Positions 40,036 through 50,010 of a stretch of DNA of 64,000 nucleotides are shown here, piece after piece. Every line of letters starts with the position of its first letter. Positions within the stretch are counted from its first letter, which is position 1. The notes under the pieces are model-generated. The model saw only the letters and a list, made by a program, of their open reading frames with translations, made no database searches and had not been told where the DNA came from. Origin of the DNA: Tillus elongatus (taxonomy: Eukaryota > Arthropoda > Insecta > Coleoptera > Cleridae); the NCBI GenBank assembly GCA_964006375.1, contig OZ023265.1, positions 171,499,943 to 171,563,942 on the forward strand, written 5' to 3'. The position numbers were made by a program, and so were the translations under genes.

Positions 40036-40338
40036 ACGTCGGCCTATTTCCGCGACTATGGCAAATCACCGACGCCAGGGAGCAGTTTCACCTCACCATC
40101 CTGGAAATTTTGCCGAACCCCTGCCTTTCTGTAAGGAGGGTAGGTATCTTTAACGCGCCCAACATCGCAATGACACGGGACCGAACGTGCAGACATTGAA
40201 CTTGCTCAAATACAATGCCAGAACCTCGGTTGATGTTATTGTTACAGTTGGTACTGAAAAAGTGAAAGGAGAACCCTGGGATCGAACCCAGTACCCTTCG
40301 GTTCAGAGGCACACGTTCTTACCTGTGAACAACCGAGG
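40036..40338 (-). mobile_element. tRNA-derived SINE, near full length
   Basis: Reverse complement of the family at 28778-29127: B box GGTTCGATCCCAGGG (about 40285-40271) and A-box region at 40330, body and end GTCGGCCTATTTCCGCGACT at the left edge. Confidence 0.85.
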
Positions 40339-40439
40339 CTCTGCGGTGACATTAGTATAGTCAATAGTCAATAATTTATTTTGCCTTAATTCCATTTAAA
40401 AATGGTTGAGCACGTCAAGTATTAAAATAAAAACAAAGC

Positions 40440-40890
40440 TATGAAAACAAATGTAAAAAACAAACTAGAAAACATTTCAAACCAACACAAAATTTTCGTT
40501 CGTCTCAGCTCTGTACCCCACGGGTATCAGCATGTTATCGTCATTATTTTTGCGTCCCTGAAAAGCACCCTACAAGATTGTGTTACTCTCATACCAAAAA
40601 TCATTTTTATTATTAATAAAAACTCTTTCCACCTCAACCGACTGTCCCCAAGCAACAATGTTGTAAGATATCAAGGAATAAACTTCCGAGTAATAGACAG
40701 TCATCAGAGCTTTGGTCTCAAGGAACTCTGCTAATCGAAATATTAGGAAATGGGTTTGATTAAGCCCACCGCACACGACCTCAATATGTTCTTTCCATGA
40801 AAGATGCTGGTCAATAGTTACCCCTAATACTCTCACGCTTGTGGCCTGAGACACTACAGTGCCCTGAAAATCAAGGTTAATTCCCTGCAT
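40440..40890 (-). pseudogene. LINE reverse transcriptase C-terminal fragment
   Basis: Minus-strand frame from 40890 contains SVRVLGVTIDQHLSWKEHIE (thumb, about 40830-40770), LIFRLAEF and TVYYSEVYSLISYNIVAWGQ, all typical of the RT C-terminal domain in Jockey-group LINEs. A frame change near 40600 leads to SCRVLFRDAKIMTITC (about 40590-40540), the next expected block. Both ends truncated. Confidence 0.75.
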
Positions 40891-41080
40891 ATATGCAGAA
40901 AAGTAATATAATTGGACTTCTTGGTTTTGAAGGCCTTTGTGGTATTTACTTACACAATAAAGTTTTGAAGCAGAAGACCTTTCTGAAGTAATTATTGTAA
41001 GTGGAAGATTTATCTATACAGGGTGTTGTAACGAACACTTAACCCACCTCCACTATAACTCGTGAAAAACATAAAAAAAG

Positions 41081-41942
41081 TCTGGACGCATCAAGTGCGT
41101 TATGGTTGTGAATTTTCATTAAAACGTTTTAAATAGCAAATATGTGTTTTTTTTTGAAAGCATGCATTAACTTTGCTTACCAGTATAACCTATAGAGTAG
41201 AAACAATGTATCATATTTCATCAAAATAACTTTATTGTTTGAAAGTGTAAAAGTTTTTCGAAAATCAACTTAAAATGGTCCCGTAAAAACTAGTTAACCG
41301 GCCAACGAAGCTTATAGGTTAATAGCAAATTGAGCTACCAAATTTGAAGCATTTAATAAAAATTCGCTACCATAACGCACTTGCTGCATCCCGAATTTCT
41401 TTTCTTACAAGCATGCATTATAACTTCGTGGTCGAAATTCAATACATTAAAGATCAGCTCAGAACTGGTACGGACCAGGGGACTCCGACTATCTAATTAA
41501 AACAAACAATTGTTTAATCTATTTGAACTTAGCAGATTTTGCTAAAAATTCGCTACAATAGCGAACTTGCTGCGTCCCGATTTTTTATTTTTTATTTCGT
41601 TAATGTTATGTATTACTTAGAGTAAAGCCTAGCTTAACATGCTAAAATGCCCTAATACCGCAAAGCATTTCTCTGGTCATGAGTGGCACCCAAAATATAT
41701 ATTTTTAAACGTCTATAACTTTTTGCTTTCAATCTAGAGATTGGCATGTAGTGTAAGTTTAATAGCGTAAACCTATGTGCCAAATTTGGTTGCCATAGAT
41801 ACAAAAATTCTTCGAAAGAAACATTTTCCAGGAAAAACTCGTCCGATTTTCCTGTCTAACGAACTTATCCAGGCCAGTTGCAAAAGGGAGGCACCTACCA
41901 AATTTCATCAAAGTCGGTCCCTTATTTTTTGAGTTATCGGTA

Positions 41943-41945
<3 letters not shown>
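41081..41945. repeat. Alpha repeat, copy 5
   Basis: Opposite orientation to copy 1. Starts TCTGGACGCATCAAGTGCGT; an inverted partner ends at 41393 (GCACTTGCTGCATCC), and a further one lies at 41546-41580. Continues to TTATTTTTTGAGTTATCGGT at 41925-41940, directly before (TA)n. Confidence 0.85.

Positions 41946-42016
<71 letters not shown>
41945..42016. repeat. (TA)n microsatellite between two alpha ends
   Basis: About 36 TA units. Alpha sequence ends in GAGTTATCGGTACTG on the left and an oppositely oriented alpha end starts CACACCGATAACGC on the right (42061). Confidence 0.95.
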
Positions 42017-42060
42017 TGTTTTTCGTGCGTGCTAGCGTGGGTGAGCGTGCGTGTGTGTGT

Positions 42061-42175
42061 CACACCGATAACGCAAAAAATAATGCGCCGATTTTCATAA
42101 AATGTGGCAGATACCTTTCTTTTGTAAGTGGCTTGGATAAGTTCGTTAGCCAGGAAAATCGGACCAGGTTTTTTT
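42061..42175. repeat. Alpha repeat, copy 6 (truncated)
   Basis: CACACCGATAACGCAAAAAA to CAGGAAAATCGGACCAGG, about 115 bases of the conserved alpha end, then unrelated sequence. Confidence 0.8.
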
Positions 42176-42349
42176 TTAATGATATTCTTCGCATTATTTG
42201 TTAGCACCACATTATAATTATTTTTAATTTCCTTCGTGTAGCTTAACTTATTGTCAAGCTTCTTATTGTGATAATAACTGAGAAGTTTTAGACACTACCT
42301 CAGGCGGTTCCCAATTTTTAAAGTACTCCATAATTTTTTCAAATACCCC

Positions 42350-42449
42350 CACAATATACTCAGTAAGTGGTGGACGTGCCGCCACCTAGTTGCGGAACCA
42401 AGTAGTATGTTGTCACGCCAGCTCCAAATAACACAAAGTGTTAAAAAAA
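42350..42449. repeat. Inverted repeat A, left arm
   Basis: About 95 bases (AGTGGTGGACGTGCC to AACACAAAGTGTTAAAAAAA) with a near-identical reverse complement at 42640-42736. Confidence 0.92.
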
Positions 42450-42530
42450 TAGAGACTGGATACAGCTAACTAACAATTTAGAAAATTGTCAGCCCTGGCC
42501 CATTTCTACCCCAATATAGGGACAAAGTAT

Positions 42531-42635
42531 GTAAGACTCGATGCATTTTCGCAACAATTAGAACCGCAGACCGGTTTCGCTCTCATTAGAGCTCCTCAGT
42601 ACGGCATACTAATTGTAGCAAAAATGCACCAAAAG
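42531..42635 (-). ncRNA. Type I hammerhead ribozyme motif, inverted copy (B)
   Basis: Near-perfect reverse complement of 42764-42869. On the minus strand the core CTGAGGA lies at 42599-42593, GAAA at 42578-42575, and the predicted cleavage is between 42569 and 42568. All conserved bases described for the plus-strand copy are present. Confidence 0.75.
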
Positions 42636-42639
42636 TATA

Positions 42640-42736
42640 TTTTTTTAACACTTTGTGTTATTTGGAGCTGGCGTGACAGCATACTACTTGGTTCCGCAAC
42701 TAGGTGGTGGCACGTCCACCACTCACAGAGTATTTT
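42640..42736. repeat. Inverted repeat A, right arm
   Basis: Reverse complement of 42350-42449. It lies between the two hammerhead copies, so the arms interleave in the order A, B, A', B'. Confidence 0.92.
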
Positions 42737-42763
42737 AAGACTGGCTATACGATAGCCGTATTA

Positions 42764-42869
42764 CTTTTTGTGCATTTTTGCTACAATTAGTATGCCGTAC
42801 TGAGGAGCTCTAATGAGAGCGAAACCGGTCTGCGGTTCTAATTGTTGCGAAAATGCATCGAGTCTTACA
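42764..42869 (+). ncRNA. Type I hammerhead ribozyme motif (B')
   Basis: Matches the hammerhead consensus: stem I inner strand GCCGTA (42794-42799), core CTGAGGA (42800-42806, fits CUGANGA), stem II GCTCT/AGAGC with loop AATG (42807-42820) closed by the expected G-C pair, GAAA (42821-42824), a minimal palindromic stem III ACCGGT (42824-42829), cleavage base C at 42830 (GTC), then TGCGGT (42831-42836) pairing back to GCCGTA with two G-U pairs. Stem I extends past a small internal loop through GCATTTTTGCTACAATTAG (42772-42790) and CTAATTGTTGCGAAAATGC (42838-42856). Very short stem III is typical of hammerheads in Penelope-like elements and other retroposons. Activity is not shown. Confidence 0.78.
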
Positions 42870-43045
42870 CCCCCACAATATTTTCAAGTATGTATGTCCA
42901 CAATATTTTTAAATGTCCCCACAATATTTTTAAATATCCCTACAGTATTTTCAAGTATGCCTACAAGGTTTTCAAGTTTGTCCATAAAAATGTAAAGTGG
43001 CCCCGCAATATTTTCAAGTCTCCCCACAATATTTTATGTATTTCT
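42870..43045. repeat. Minisatellite, units of about 18-24 bases
   Basis: Imperfect units CCCCACAATATTTTCAAGT / CCTACAGTATTTTCAAGTAT and similar, seven or eight times. One similar unit (TTTTTCAAATACCCCCACAA) lies just left of inverted repeat A at about 42335. 43046-43780 holds nothing recognised. Confidence 0.85.
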
Positions 43046-43783
43046 ACGGGCTGTTTGTTTTTGATACTAATATGCCAATAAAATAAAAATTTTCGTCGTT
43101 TCCTGATTTCTAAATGGTTTTTAGTACGAATTTAAACGGCAGAGATATTCTAAACTTTTATTACGTCGCATTTTACATATAATAGTCGATTTTTTCCAAT
43201 TTTGTGGTAAGCTAAAGCTGATAAAACAGTGAAATCGTCATCAAACACACGCCAAATCTAGAAGGTGTTTCGGGGATCTGAAAGAACTGCACATTAAGCG
43301 AACTGCCATCTGTCTTCATTACTTTTAACAACTTTGACGTAAACCCATGAAGGCGCCATTGTGTAGTGGCTTGCATCTAATAAGAAACCCCTATTTATAT
43401 CTCTTGCAGGTAGCAACAAACCGGAACCTGAGAATGCCACGATAGATCCAATAAAGTGGAGTAGCAGTTAAACGTCTATATTCTGTTTTCTGCAAATGCT
43501 ACTTAAATGTGTTAACCTTATTCTGGAGCACAAGGATATTTACGATTTTTCTTTTCCTTAATCAAGAAACTGCCGTTTTTATTTTCCTTACATTGTGTCT
43601 TGTACAATTCAGGAATATTATGTAGAAATAACCTCGCAACATGCCCCAGGAAACTCCAGGATTTGCTTATTTCCTTTTAACGAGGTTTCCTTGAATCTCA
43701 TAATACAGTGCGTATAATAAGAAAGTACAGATTATTTTGCATGAAAATGTAAGCGTGGTAAGTTATGCAGCAAAAATTCTAAA

Positions 43784-45205
43784 TTTTATTATCTTTTATC
43801 GATTCTTTCAATATTTTCAAAAGTATTGGGGTCTATGCTTTATAGGCACATATACAATAACTTAAAGAACAGGATATCAACCAAGCAGCATGGTTTTGTT
43901 GCTGAGCGCTCAACCATGACAAACTTGTTGTTCACACAGTACATGGCCGAGTCAATTGACGCAGGTAAACAGTCGGATGTTATATATACGGATATATCCA
44001 AGACATTTGACAGAGTTTATCATTCTGTTCTACTGTCTAAGTTGTCAGCAATCGGTTTCGCTGAGGATCTGGTTCAACTTTTCTGCTCATATTTGACCAA
44101 CCGTGTACATTATGTAGAATATATGGTAGTTAAATCCAAAAACTATACTCCTGTGTCAGGCGTACCACAAGGTTCGAACCTGGGTCCTCTACTATTTATT
44201 ATTTTCGTTAAGGACCTCTGTGATCGTATATTTTCTGAGTGTTTACTGTATGCTGACGACTTAAAATTTTTTTGTCGGATAGACTCCCTGAGGGACTGTC
44301 TTGTGTTGCAGGATGATTTGGTTGCTCTTCAGAATTGGTGTCATGAAAATATGCTAGAACTCAGTGTAAGTAAATGTACTGTAGTGACATGTTCTAGGAG
44401 GGTTACCAATATAAATTTTAATTATACTTTACAGGGGAGCGTTTTGCATATGAGTGATAGCAGGAGTGATTTGGGTGTTGTTTTTCACCGAAAACTTTGT
44501 TTTGACCTTAATATTTAGGCATCAGTATCAGAAGTTGTGAGGTCTCTAGGTTTTGTCATCAGAGTCTGTAGGGATTTCAGTGGAACCGAGTGCATAAAAG
44601 TATTGTATAACACATTGGTGAGAGCTAGGCTTGAATACGCTAGTCAAGTTTGGTCCCCTTTATGCCAATGCTATAAAGATGCCATCGAGAGGGTTCAGAA
44701 AAGATACCTCAAGCATATCTCTTACAGGTTGGATGGTGTCTATCCATCGCGGGGTATACCGTATCGGCAGTTTCTTGACAGATTTAACGTGACTTCTCTG
44801 GAGGCCAGTAGGATTTGCTCTGTGGTTGGTTTTCTACAGAAATTGTTGTGGAATAGGATTGATTCGCCTGAGCTGCTATCACAGATCAATTTGAGGGTGC
44901 AGACTGTGTGGACGAGGAACAGTAACCAGAACAGACGTAATGCTCAAATCGCCGATGTATCAGATGTGCAAGTTTGGTAATCAAGTTTGCATTGTCAGTG
45001 GTGCTGACATTATATGTGATAGCGCATCTGAGGTGTCGGTACATATAATGTGCAATATCCATCTCTTTTTCTCCATGTAGTTTAGTGTACTGATTCTCTT
45101 TCCATTTTCTTCTGTAACTATTAGTTAAGTACCCTATTGTATGGATTTTTTTCTGTTGGGTTGTAATTGAATTAAATAAATAAATAAAATAAAAATAAAT
45201 AAATA
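43784..45205 (+). pseudogene. Jockey/I-group LINE reverse transcriptase, 5'-truncated
   Basis: Frame is open from about 43784 (SILSIFSKVLGSMLYRHIYN) without need of the internal ATG. RT blocks: TKQHGFVAERSTMTNLL, VIYTDISKTFDRVYHSVLLS (first catalytic Asp, about 43975), SGVPQGSNLGPLLFIIFVKD (about 44155-44215), CLLYADDLKFF (about 44240-44270), LSVSKCTVVTCSR and the SDLGVVF thumb. A single TAG at 44516 interrupts an otherwise continuous frame that goes on to 44980 with NTLVRARLEYASQVWSP and IERVQKRYLKHISYRLDG. 3' UTR follows, ending in an AAATA-type tail (about 45168-45205). Only one stop and no frameshift: the least decayed LINE in the window. The endonuclease and N-terminal parts are missing. 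Confidence 0.9.
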
Positions 45206-45279
45206 TTCTTGTAATAGTTTAATTTTGTTATTGCTTGTAAATCATCTTTGCTTAAGTTTTGGTGAATTTTCATTTAGAA

Positions 45280-45406
<127 letters not shown>

Positions 45407-48160
45407 CCAACTGATAACTCAAAAAATACTTCACCAATCGAAATCAAATTTGGCAATTCCCTTCATTTTGTTAATAGCTTGGGTGAGTTCGTTAGACAGT
45501 TTTGATACTCAAATACTTTTAGAAAAAATACACAAAAAAAAAAACTGCTTGAAAACGCAATATCTTTTTGATTACTAGAAATATTAAACTAAAACTTGAC
45601 AAACACGTACACGTTGTACGTGTATGGTTCTATCTACCAAATTTGAACTGAATTCGTTTAGTAGATCTTGAGTTATAACTAAGTAAAAAATCAATAATCT
45701 ACGCTTTGACCTGAAATTAGCTCTAAATGGATGCCTATAATGCTAGACAAGGTCAGACAGATAAATCAGGGTTCTGCTGCCATTGCAAACAAAATCTCCA
45801 AATTAAGTTTTAAACGGACAGGCTACGAAAACATCTCACAATAAACAATCGGCGGGGTTGCCATTTACGACAACTCTCATCTAAATCTGTAGATATCAGA
45901 AAAATGTAAATAAATAGAAATTTTAATGAAAGTGATTCAATTTGTAGAAAAGCAATCTAGAACTACGTTATGTATAAATATGAAGGTTCCTATTTTCACG
46001 GTATTTAAAAGCCATCTCCATCTCTCTAGTTTAATCTGCCAACACCACTATTTGTCATTTGTTAACTGACAGGAGTCATGAGAAAAACGTGTACGTTCTG
46101 CGCATAACCTCGAAATCGACTCCGCTAATACTTTAGAATCTCAGAATATAAAACAAGTACCTATATTCTAAGGTTAATACAAATAGTAGGTAAATAATAA
46201 CCCAACTTTTAATTTTAACATAACTTTAACAAATGCCTTCGGCAGTCGACTGTGACTATAGTATATTATGATTCTAACATTTAATCAAACAAATAAGAAA
46301 GTGGTTGTGTACATCAGGTTCAGGTTCTTAATCAATGCATGTAGGTACTGTATTACCAAAGTGAAACAAAATTATTTCAAGAAGAAATATACCTACCGCA
46401 AACTAATATAAGTATAATACCTAGGGTTCCTAGGTACTTATGGTTTTTAGCTTTTACTCTTTATGGAACATTTGAAATAAATGAAACTACATAATATCTT
46501 AAAGCAGTTTAATAAGTACACTTTGAGAACCCAAATCACCACAACACATATTTTAAAGACCTTACGATCGTTTTATTGACAGAGTCAACGTCATCAGAGG
46601 ATGAAAAAATATATAAAAAATATTTTAGATTTTTTTTTTAGAATTTTTAATCCTCGGATGACGTTGACGTTGTCAACGAAACGATCGTAAGGTTTTTGAA
46701 TATGTGTTGTAGTGATTTGGGTTCTCCAAGTTTACTTATCTGTGCTCATCACAGGTTCCAGCTTTCACATAGTGAAAGCAGTTTAAATTATGATGTACAG
46801 TGTAAATTATTAAAATTTTAATTTCATAATTTTGAATTGTTTATATTTACTTCATTTTCAAAAAGTATGGATACAGTAATAGTAAATAAGTGTTGAAAAG
46901 AGTTAGGTACAGCAAGTGCGTTATGGTACCGAATGTTTGTAAAAATATTTCAAATAGTGATAACTCAATTTCCCATTAAACTAGAATCTTCAGTTTTGAT
47001 ACATTGTAAAACCCATATAAAGGCAGCGTGGGTACTATATTTTAAAAATTAACTACACATTTCTTTCAAAAAGCCTTTTTTGTTATTTTATTTGCAGAAA
47101 CTGGTTCGATTAAGTTGACTAAAATGGATTATCTAAGCGATTAATAAAGAAAAATACCTGCCACGTTTATAATTTGGCAGGTACATTCCTTTTGGAAATA
47201 AAAATGTAATTTTCGGTAAATTTGTAGTTTAGCACACGGCGGACTTTTAGAAAAAATATTTCAGAAACATGTTTAGAACCCTTTCTGGATGCACATACTA
47301 CTAGAATTATTTTTTTGCAAACGGCCGCTAAGAAAGTTATAGGACCAGGAGCGAATACGGGTGTTGGGCGGGGAAGAAGATAAAAAGAAAATGTGAGCGG
47401 AAAGTTCGAAAAAACCAGGTTAGGTGGACCTCTATAAGTTACATTTTACCCATTTTGCAGCTATACTTCCTTAAAATCCTGATTACTTCGCCCTGAACCC
47501 TTATTCACCTCAGGTGCCGCAACTTTCTTGGGGGTTGTTCCGAAGAAATTTTCTTGTTTATATTGTTCTTGTTTATGCATTGAGGTTGGTCGTAGGCATG
47601 TAGAAGGGGGAGGAGAAACCCCCGTGACGAAACCGCGAACCAAGATTTTCAAATTATGTTTAAATTGTTACCTCATTTCATTTGTTTAAAATATTTTTCC
47701 AAAAATGAAATTGAGGTTGCCTTATTTGTCAGTCTCACATAGAGAGCTACAATATTTTATCATTTAAAACAATATGGATACAGCAACACTAAATAAGCGA
47801 TAAAAAGGGTCTGGGTGCAGCAAGTAGGTTGTGGTAGATAATTTTCGGAAAGAGATTTCAAATCCGATAACTCAATTTCCCATTAAGCTATAATCTTCAA
47901 TCTTGAGTCATAGTAAAACCTATGTAAAATACCTTTTGTGTTGTTTTGTTTGCAAAAACAAACAAAACCATCCAAGCAATTAATAAGGAAGAATATCTGC
48001 CATATTGATAATTTGGCAGGTACAGTAATCGCTTACTGGGACCTCTAAAACCAATCTCAAAGATCAGTTTAAATTTAAAGAATTAGTTTAATTAATATAT
48101 CTTACTAATAGTGTATAATTCTGATGAAAATTCACTATTATAATGCACTTGCTGTGTCCC
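45407..48160. repeat. Giant inverted repeat, left arm (alpha family)
   Basis: Starts CCAACTGATAACTCAAAAAA and ends GCACTTGCTGTGTCCC. Reverse complement of 50011-52478 along its whole length by eye: TCGGCGGGGTTGCCATTTAC, AAAGCCATCTCCATCTCTCT, GGTGTTGGGCGGGGAAGAAG and AATGAAATTGAGGTTGCCTT all have inverted counterparts. Subtracting the 274-base M insertion, the arm is about 2480 bases, against 2468 for the right arm. Internal GCAGCAAGTGCG-type motifs at 46911 and 47818 subdivide it. No protein recognised in it. Confidence 0.9.
46501..46786 (+). mobile_element. Palindromic retroposon M, copy 4, with 12-base target duplication
   Basis: AAAGCAGTTTAA at 46501-46512 and 46775-46786 flank a 262-base insert that runs from TAAGTACACTTTGAGAACCC to GCTTTCACATAGTG. 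The right arm of the giant inverted repeat shows an uninterrupted site (GCAGTAGTTTAAAG on the minus strand, near 51605), so the insertion postdates the arms. Plus-strand half holds a hammerhead-like core with CGGATGA (46655-46661), stem GTTGAC/GTCAAC and GAAACGATCGT; the other half has CTGATGA but AAAAC. Confidence 0.9.
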
Positions 48161-48272
48161 GAACTGTTATATTTAGCACAGATGACAACATAATGTAATA
48201 ATGTACAATACTGGAGCTTTTCTGGAGTGACCAAGATAATGAAACGAGATGTAAAAAAAAACTGACGGTCTA

Positions 48273-48542
48273 TTGAAACAGGCTTACCCTTACAGGGTCG
48301 GGGATTTTGTCAGTGTTGTCAACACCATTGGGGTCTCGAAAACTACAAGAGATACAAAGTTGGTAAAATTGGACAAAACTTGCACAATTATAAAGGAGAA
48401 ATTAAAGACCAAGCACCAAGAGATAATGGATATGATTACAGACAACCAGCAATCAATCACTCTCAAGCATCAACATACAGATAAAGCCCGAAACACTGTA
48501 ATACCTAACGATATAAACAGCTTAATTAATAACGGATTATAA
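48273..48542 (+). other. Open frame of 89 codons, unrecognised
   Basis: Lies in the spacer between the two arms. Contains YRVGDFVSVVNTIGVSK and a Lys/Gln-rich C-terminal part. No family recognised; no splice or promoter evidence. It may be the remnant of an element or chance. Confidence 0.2.
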
Positions 48543-48553
48543 TTGTAATGAAA

Positions 48554-48819
48554 TACCTAAATATATAAGTACACTTGGAGAACCCAAATCACCACAATAC
48601 AACTTTCAAAGACATGAACGTTTCACTAACGAAGTTAGCGGCATCAAAGGATGAAAAAAATCTGATTATGATGAAGAATTTTTTATCCTCTGATGACGCC
48701 AACTTTGTTAGTGAAACGATCGTCAGGTCTTTTAAAGATGTGTTGTGGTGATTTGGGTTCTCCAAGTGTACTTATCAGTGCTCCTCATAGTTTCAAATCT
48801 TCACTTAGTACCTAAATAT
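48554..48819 (+). mobile_element. Palindromic retroposon M, copy 5, with 11-base target duplication
   Basis: TACCTAAATAT at 48554-48564 and 48809-48819 flank the insert, which runs from TAAGTACACTTGGAGAACCC to TCAAATCTTCACTTAG. Two halves are inverted (CCCAAATCACCACAATACA against TGTGTTGTGGTGATTTGGG). It sits in the spacer of the giant inverted repeat. Confidence 0.9.
48683..48730 (+). ncRNA. Hammerhead-like ribozyme motif in M copy 5
   Basis: CTGATGA (48690-48696), one extra C, stem GCCAAC/GTTAGT with loop TTT (48698-48712), GAA (48713-48715), palindromic ACGATCGT (48716-48723) and C at the cleavage position (48724) giving GTC. CCT before the core pairs with AGG after the cleavage position. 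The extra base and short stem I weaken the case. Confidence 0.4.
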
Positions 48820-49064
48820 GTTGTAAATGATCAAAGACCAACCCACGTTCACGCAATCCGCCGCGTGCGCGGAGAAACTTGCGATGTGGCGGGAAGCCTA
48901 CTACCTAATTGGCTTGGTACCAGTTTCAAACAGATAAGTAAGTAACGAATATAATAATATTTCATTTATTTTTCGCTTTTTAGTGCCTACTTTGAAGTCG
49001 GTTCAATTTTTTTCTTAAGTTTCTTCATTTTTCAATTTTTAGTGTAAATATACGTACGTGTGTC

Positions 49065-49790
49065 AGGTCCATGTATGGGCTGAAACCTCGAGAATCCTGC
49101 AGACAGTATTTCATAGAGAAGAAGATACTGACCCCTCACTGTGTATACATATTGGAATGTGTCCTGTTTGTCAAGCAAAATATGTTGTTTCTCTCAAAAT
49201 ACCTGCCTGAACATGAGCATCATACAAGGTTCAGATTGAATCAGAAACTCATACTTCGAAAAACACCATTAACAAAAGTGCAGAGAAATGCAGAATATCA
49301 GATGATAAAAATATTCACCTACCTCCCTGTTGGAAAAACATGGACGTAAAAACATTGAAAAAAGAACTAAAGGATATTCTACTGAGAAAGTGTTCCTGCA
49401 ATGAATTCTCCAGAGACGGAGACATATGGCCACCACTCCAAGATCAAGATTAATAGCTGTCACTTTGGCATGGCAACGTTCACCATTGCATGCTTTCTCT
49501 GAGGGTGTTAATACAATATTTGTGGGGTATTTATGCGGGTGTGTGGTTGCTTTGTTAGGTCTGTAAGTTTTATATTGTCGAATTAATACTACTGTATTGA
49601 CGGTATTTTATTTTATGTTTAGATTTGTATATACATTCGTTATTATTTATTATATTATTATATATGTGTGTATATATGTTTATATTTTGATTTATATTTA
49701 TTTTATATTTACAAATGACGTGTTCTACACCCAATAGGGTATTTATGGAACGAATAAAGTATTATTATTATATTATTATTAGTATTAGTA
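49065..49790 (+). pseudogene. LINE 3' end fragment (C-terminal RT region and tail)
   Basis: Frame from about 49071 reads MYGLKPRESCRQYF, then ILTPHCVYILECVLFVKQN and a terminal segment with MIKIFTYLPVG. This matches the usual C-terminus of Jockey-group LINE proteins (GLKPRESCR, ILTxxxxYILE, HxTRxR, NxLP). A frameshift after LPVGK leads to VKTLKKELKDILLRKCSCNE. The 3' UTR ends with GAACGAATAAAGTATTATTA and an ATT-rich tail (49755-49790). 5'-truncated insertion in the spacer of the giant inverted repeat. Confidence 0.75.
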
Positions 49791-50010
49791 CTGAGTACGG
49801 TATTAGAAAACTGCTATAATGTAATCAAAGTGCCGTATTAAAGTAGAACTTTGAGTTGCATAAATTTTAAAAATATTTTCCTCGATTTTTACCGAGATCC
49901 CATCATCAGGTCCTGAGTTGGTAAAAATGGGACCACCTAAGGATACCGTTTCAAACAAAAAATTCTAACGTCTGTGTCCCAGTTAGCGTTTAAGATATTA
50001 AAAAATGTTC

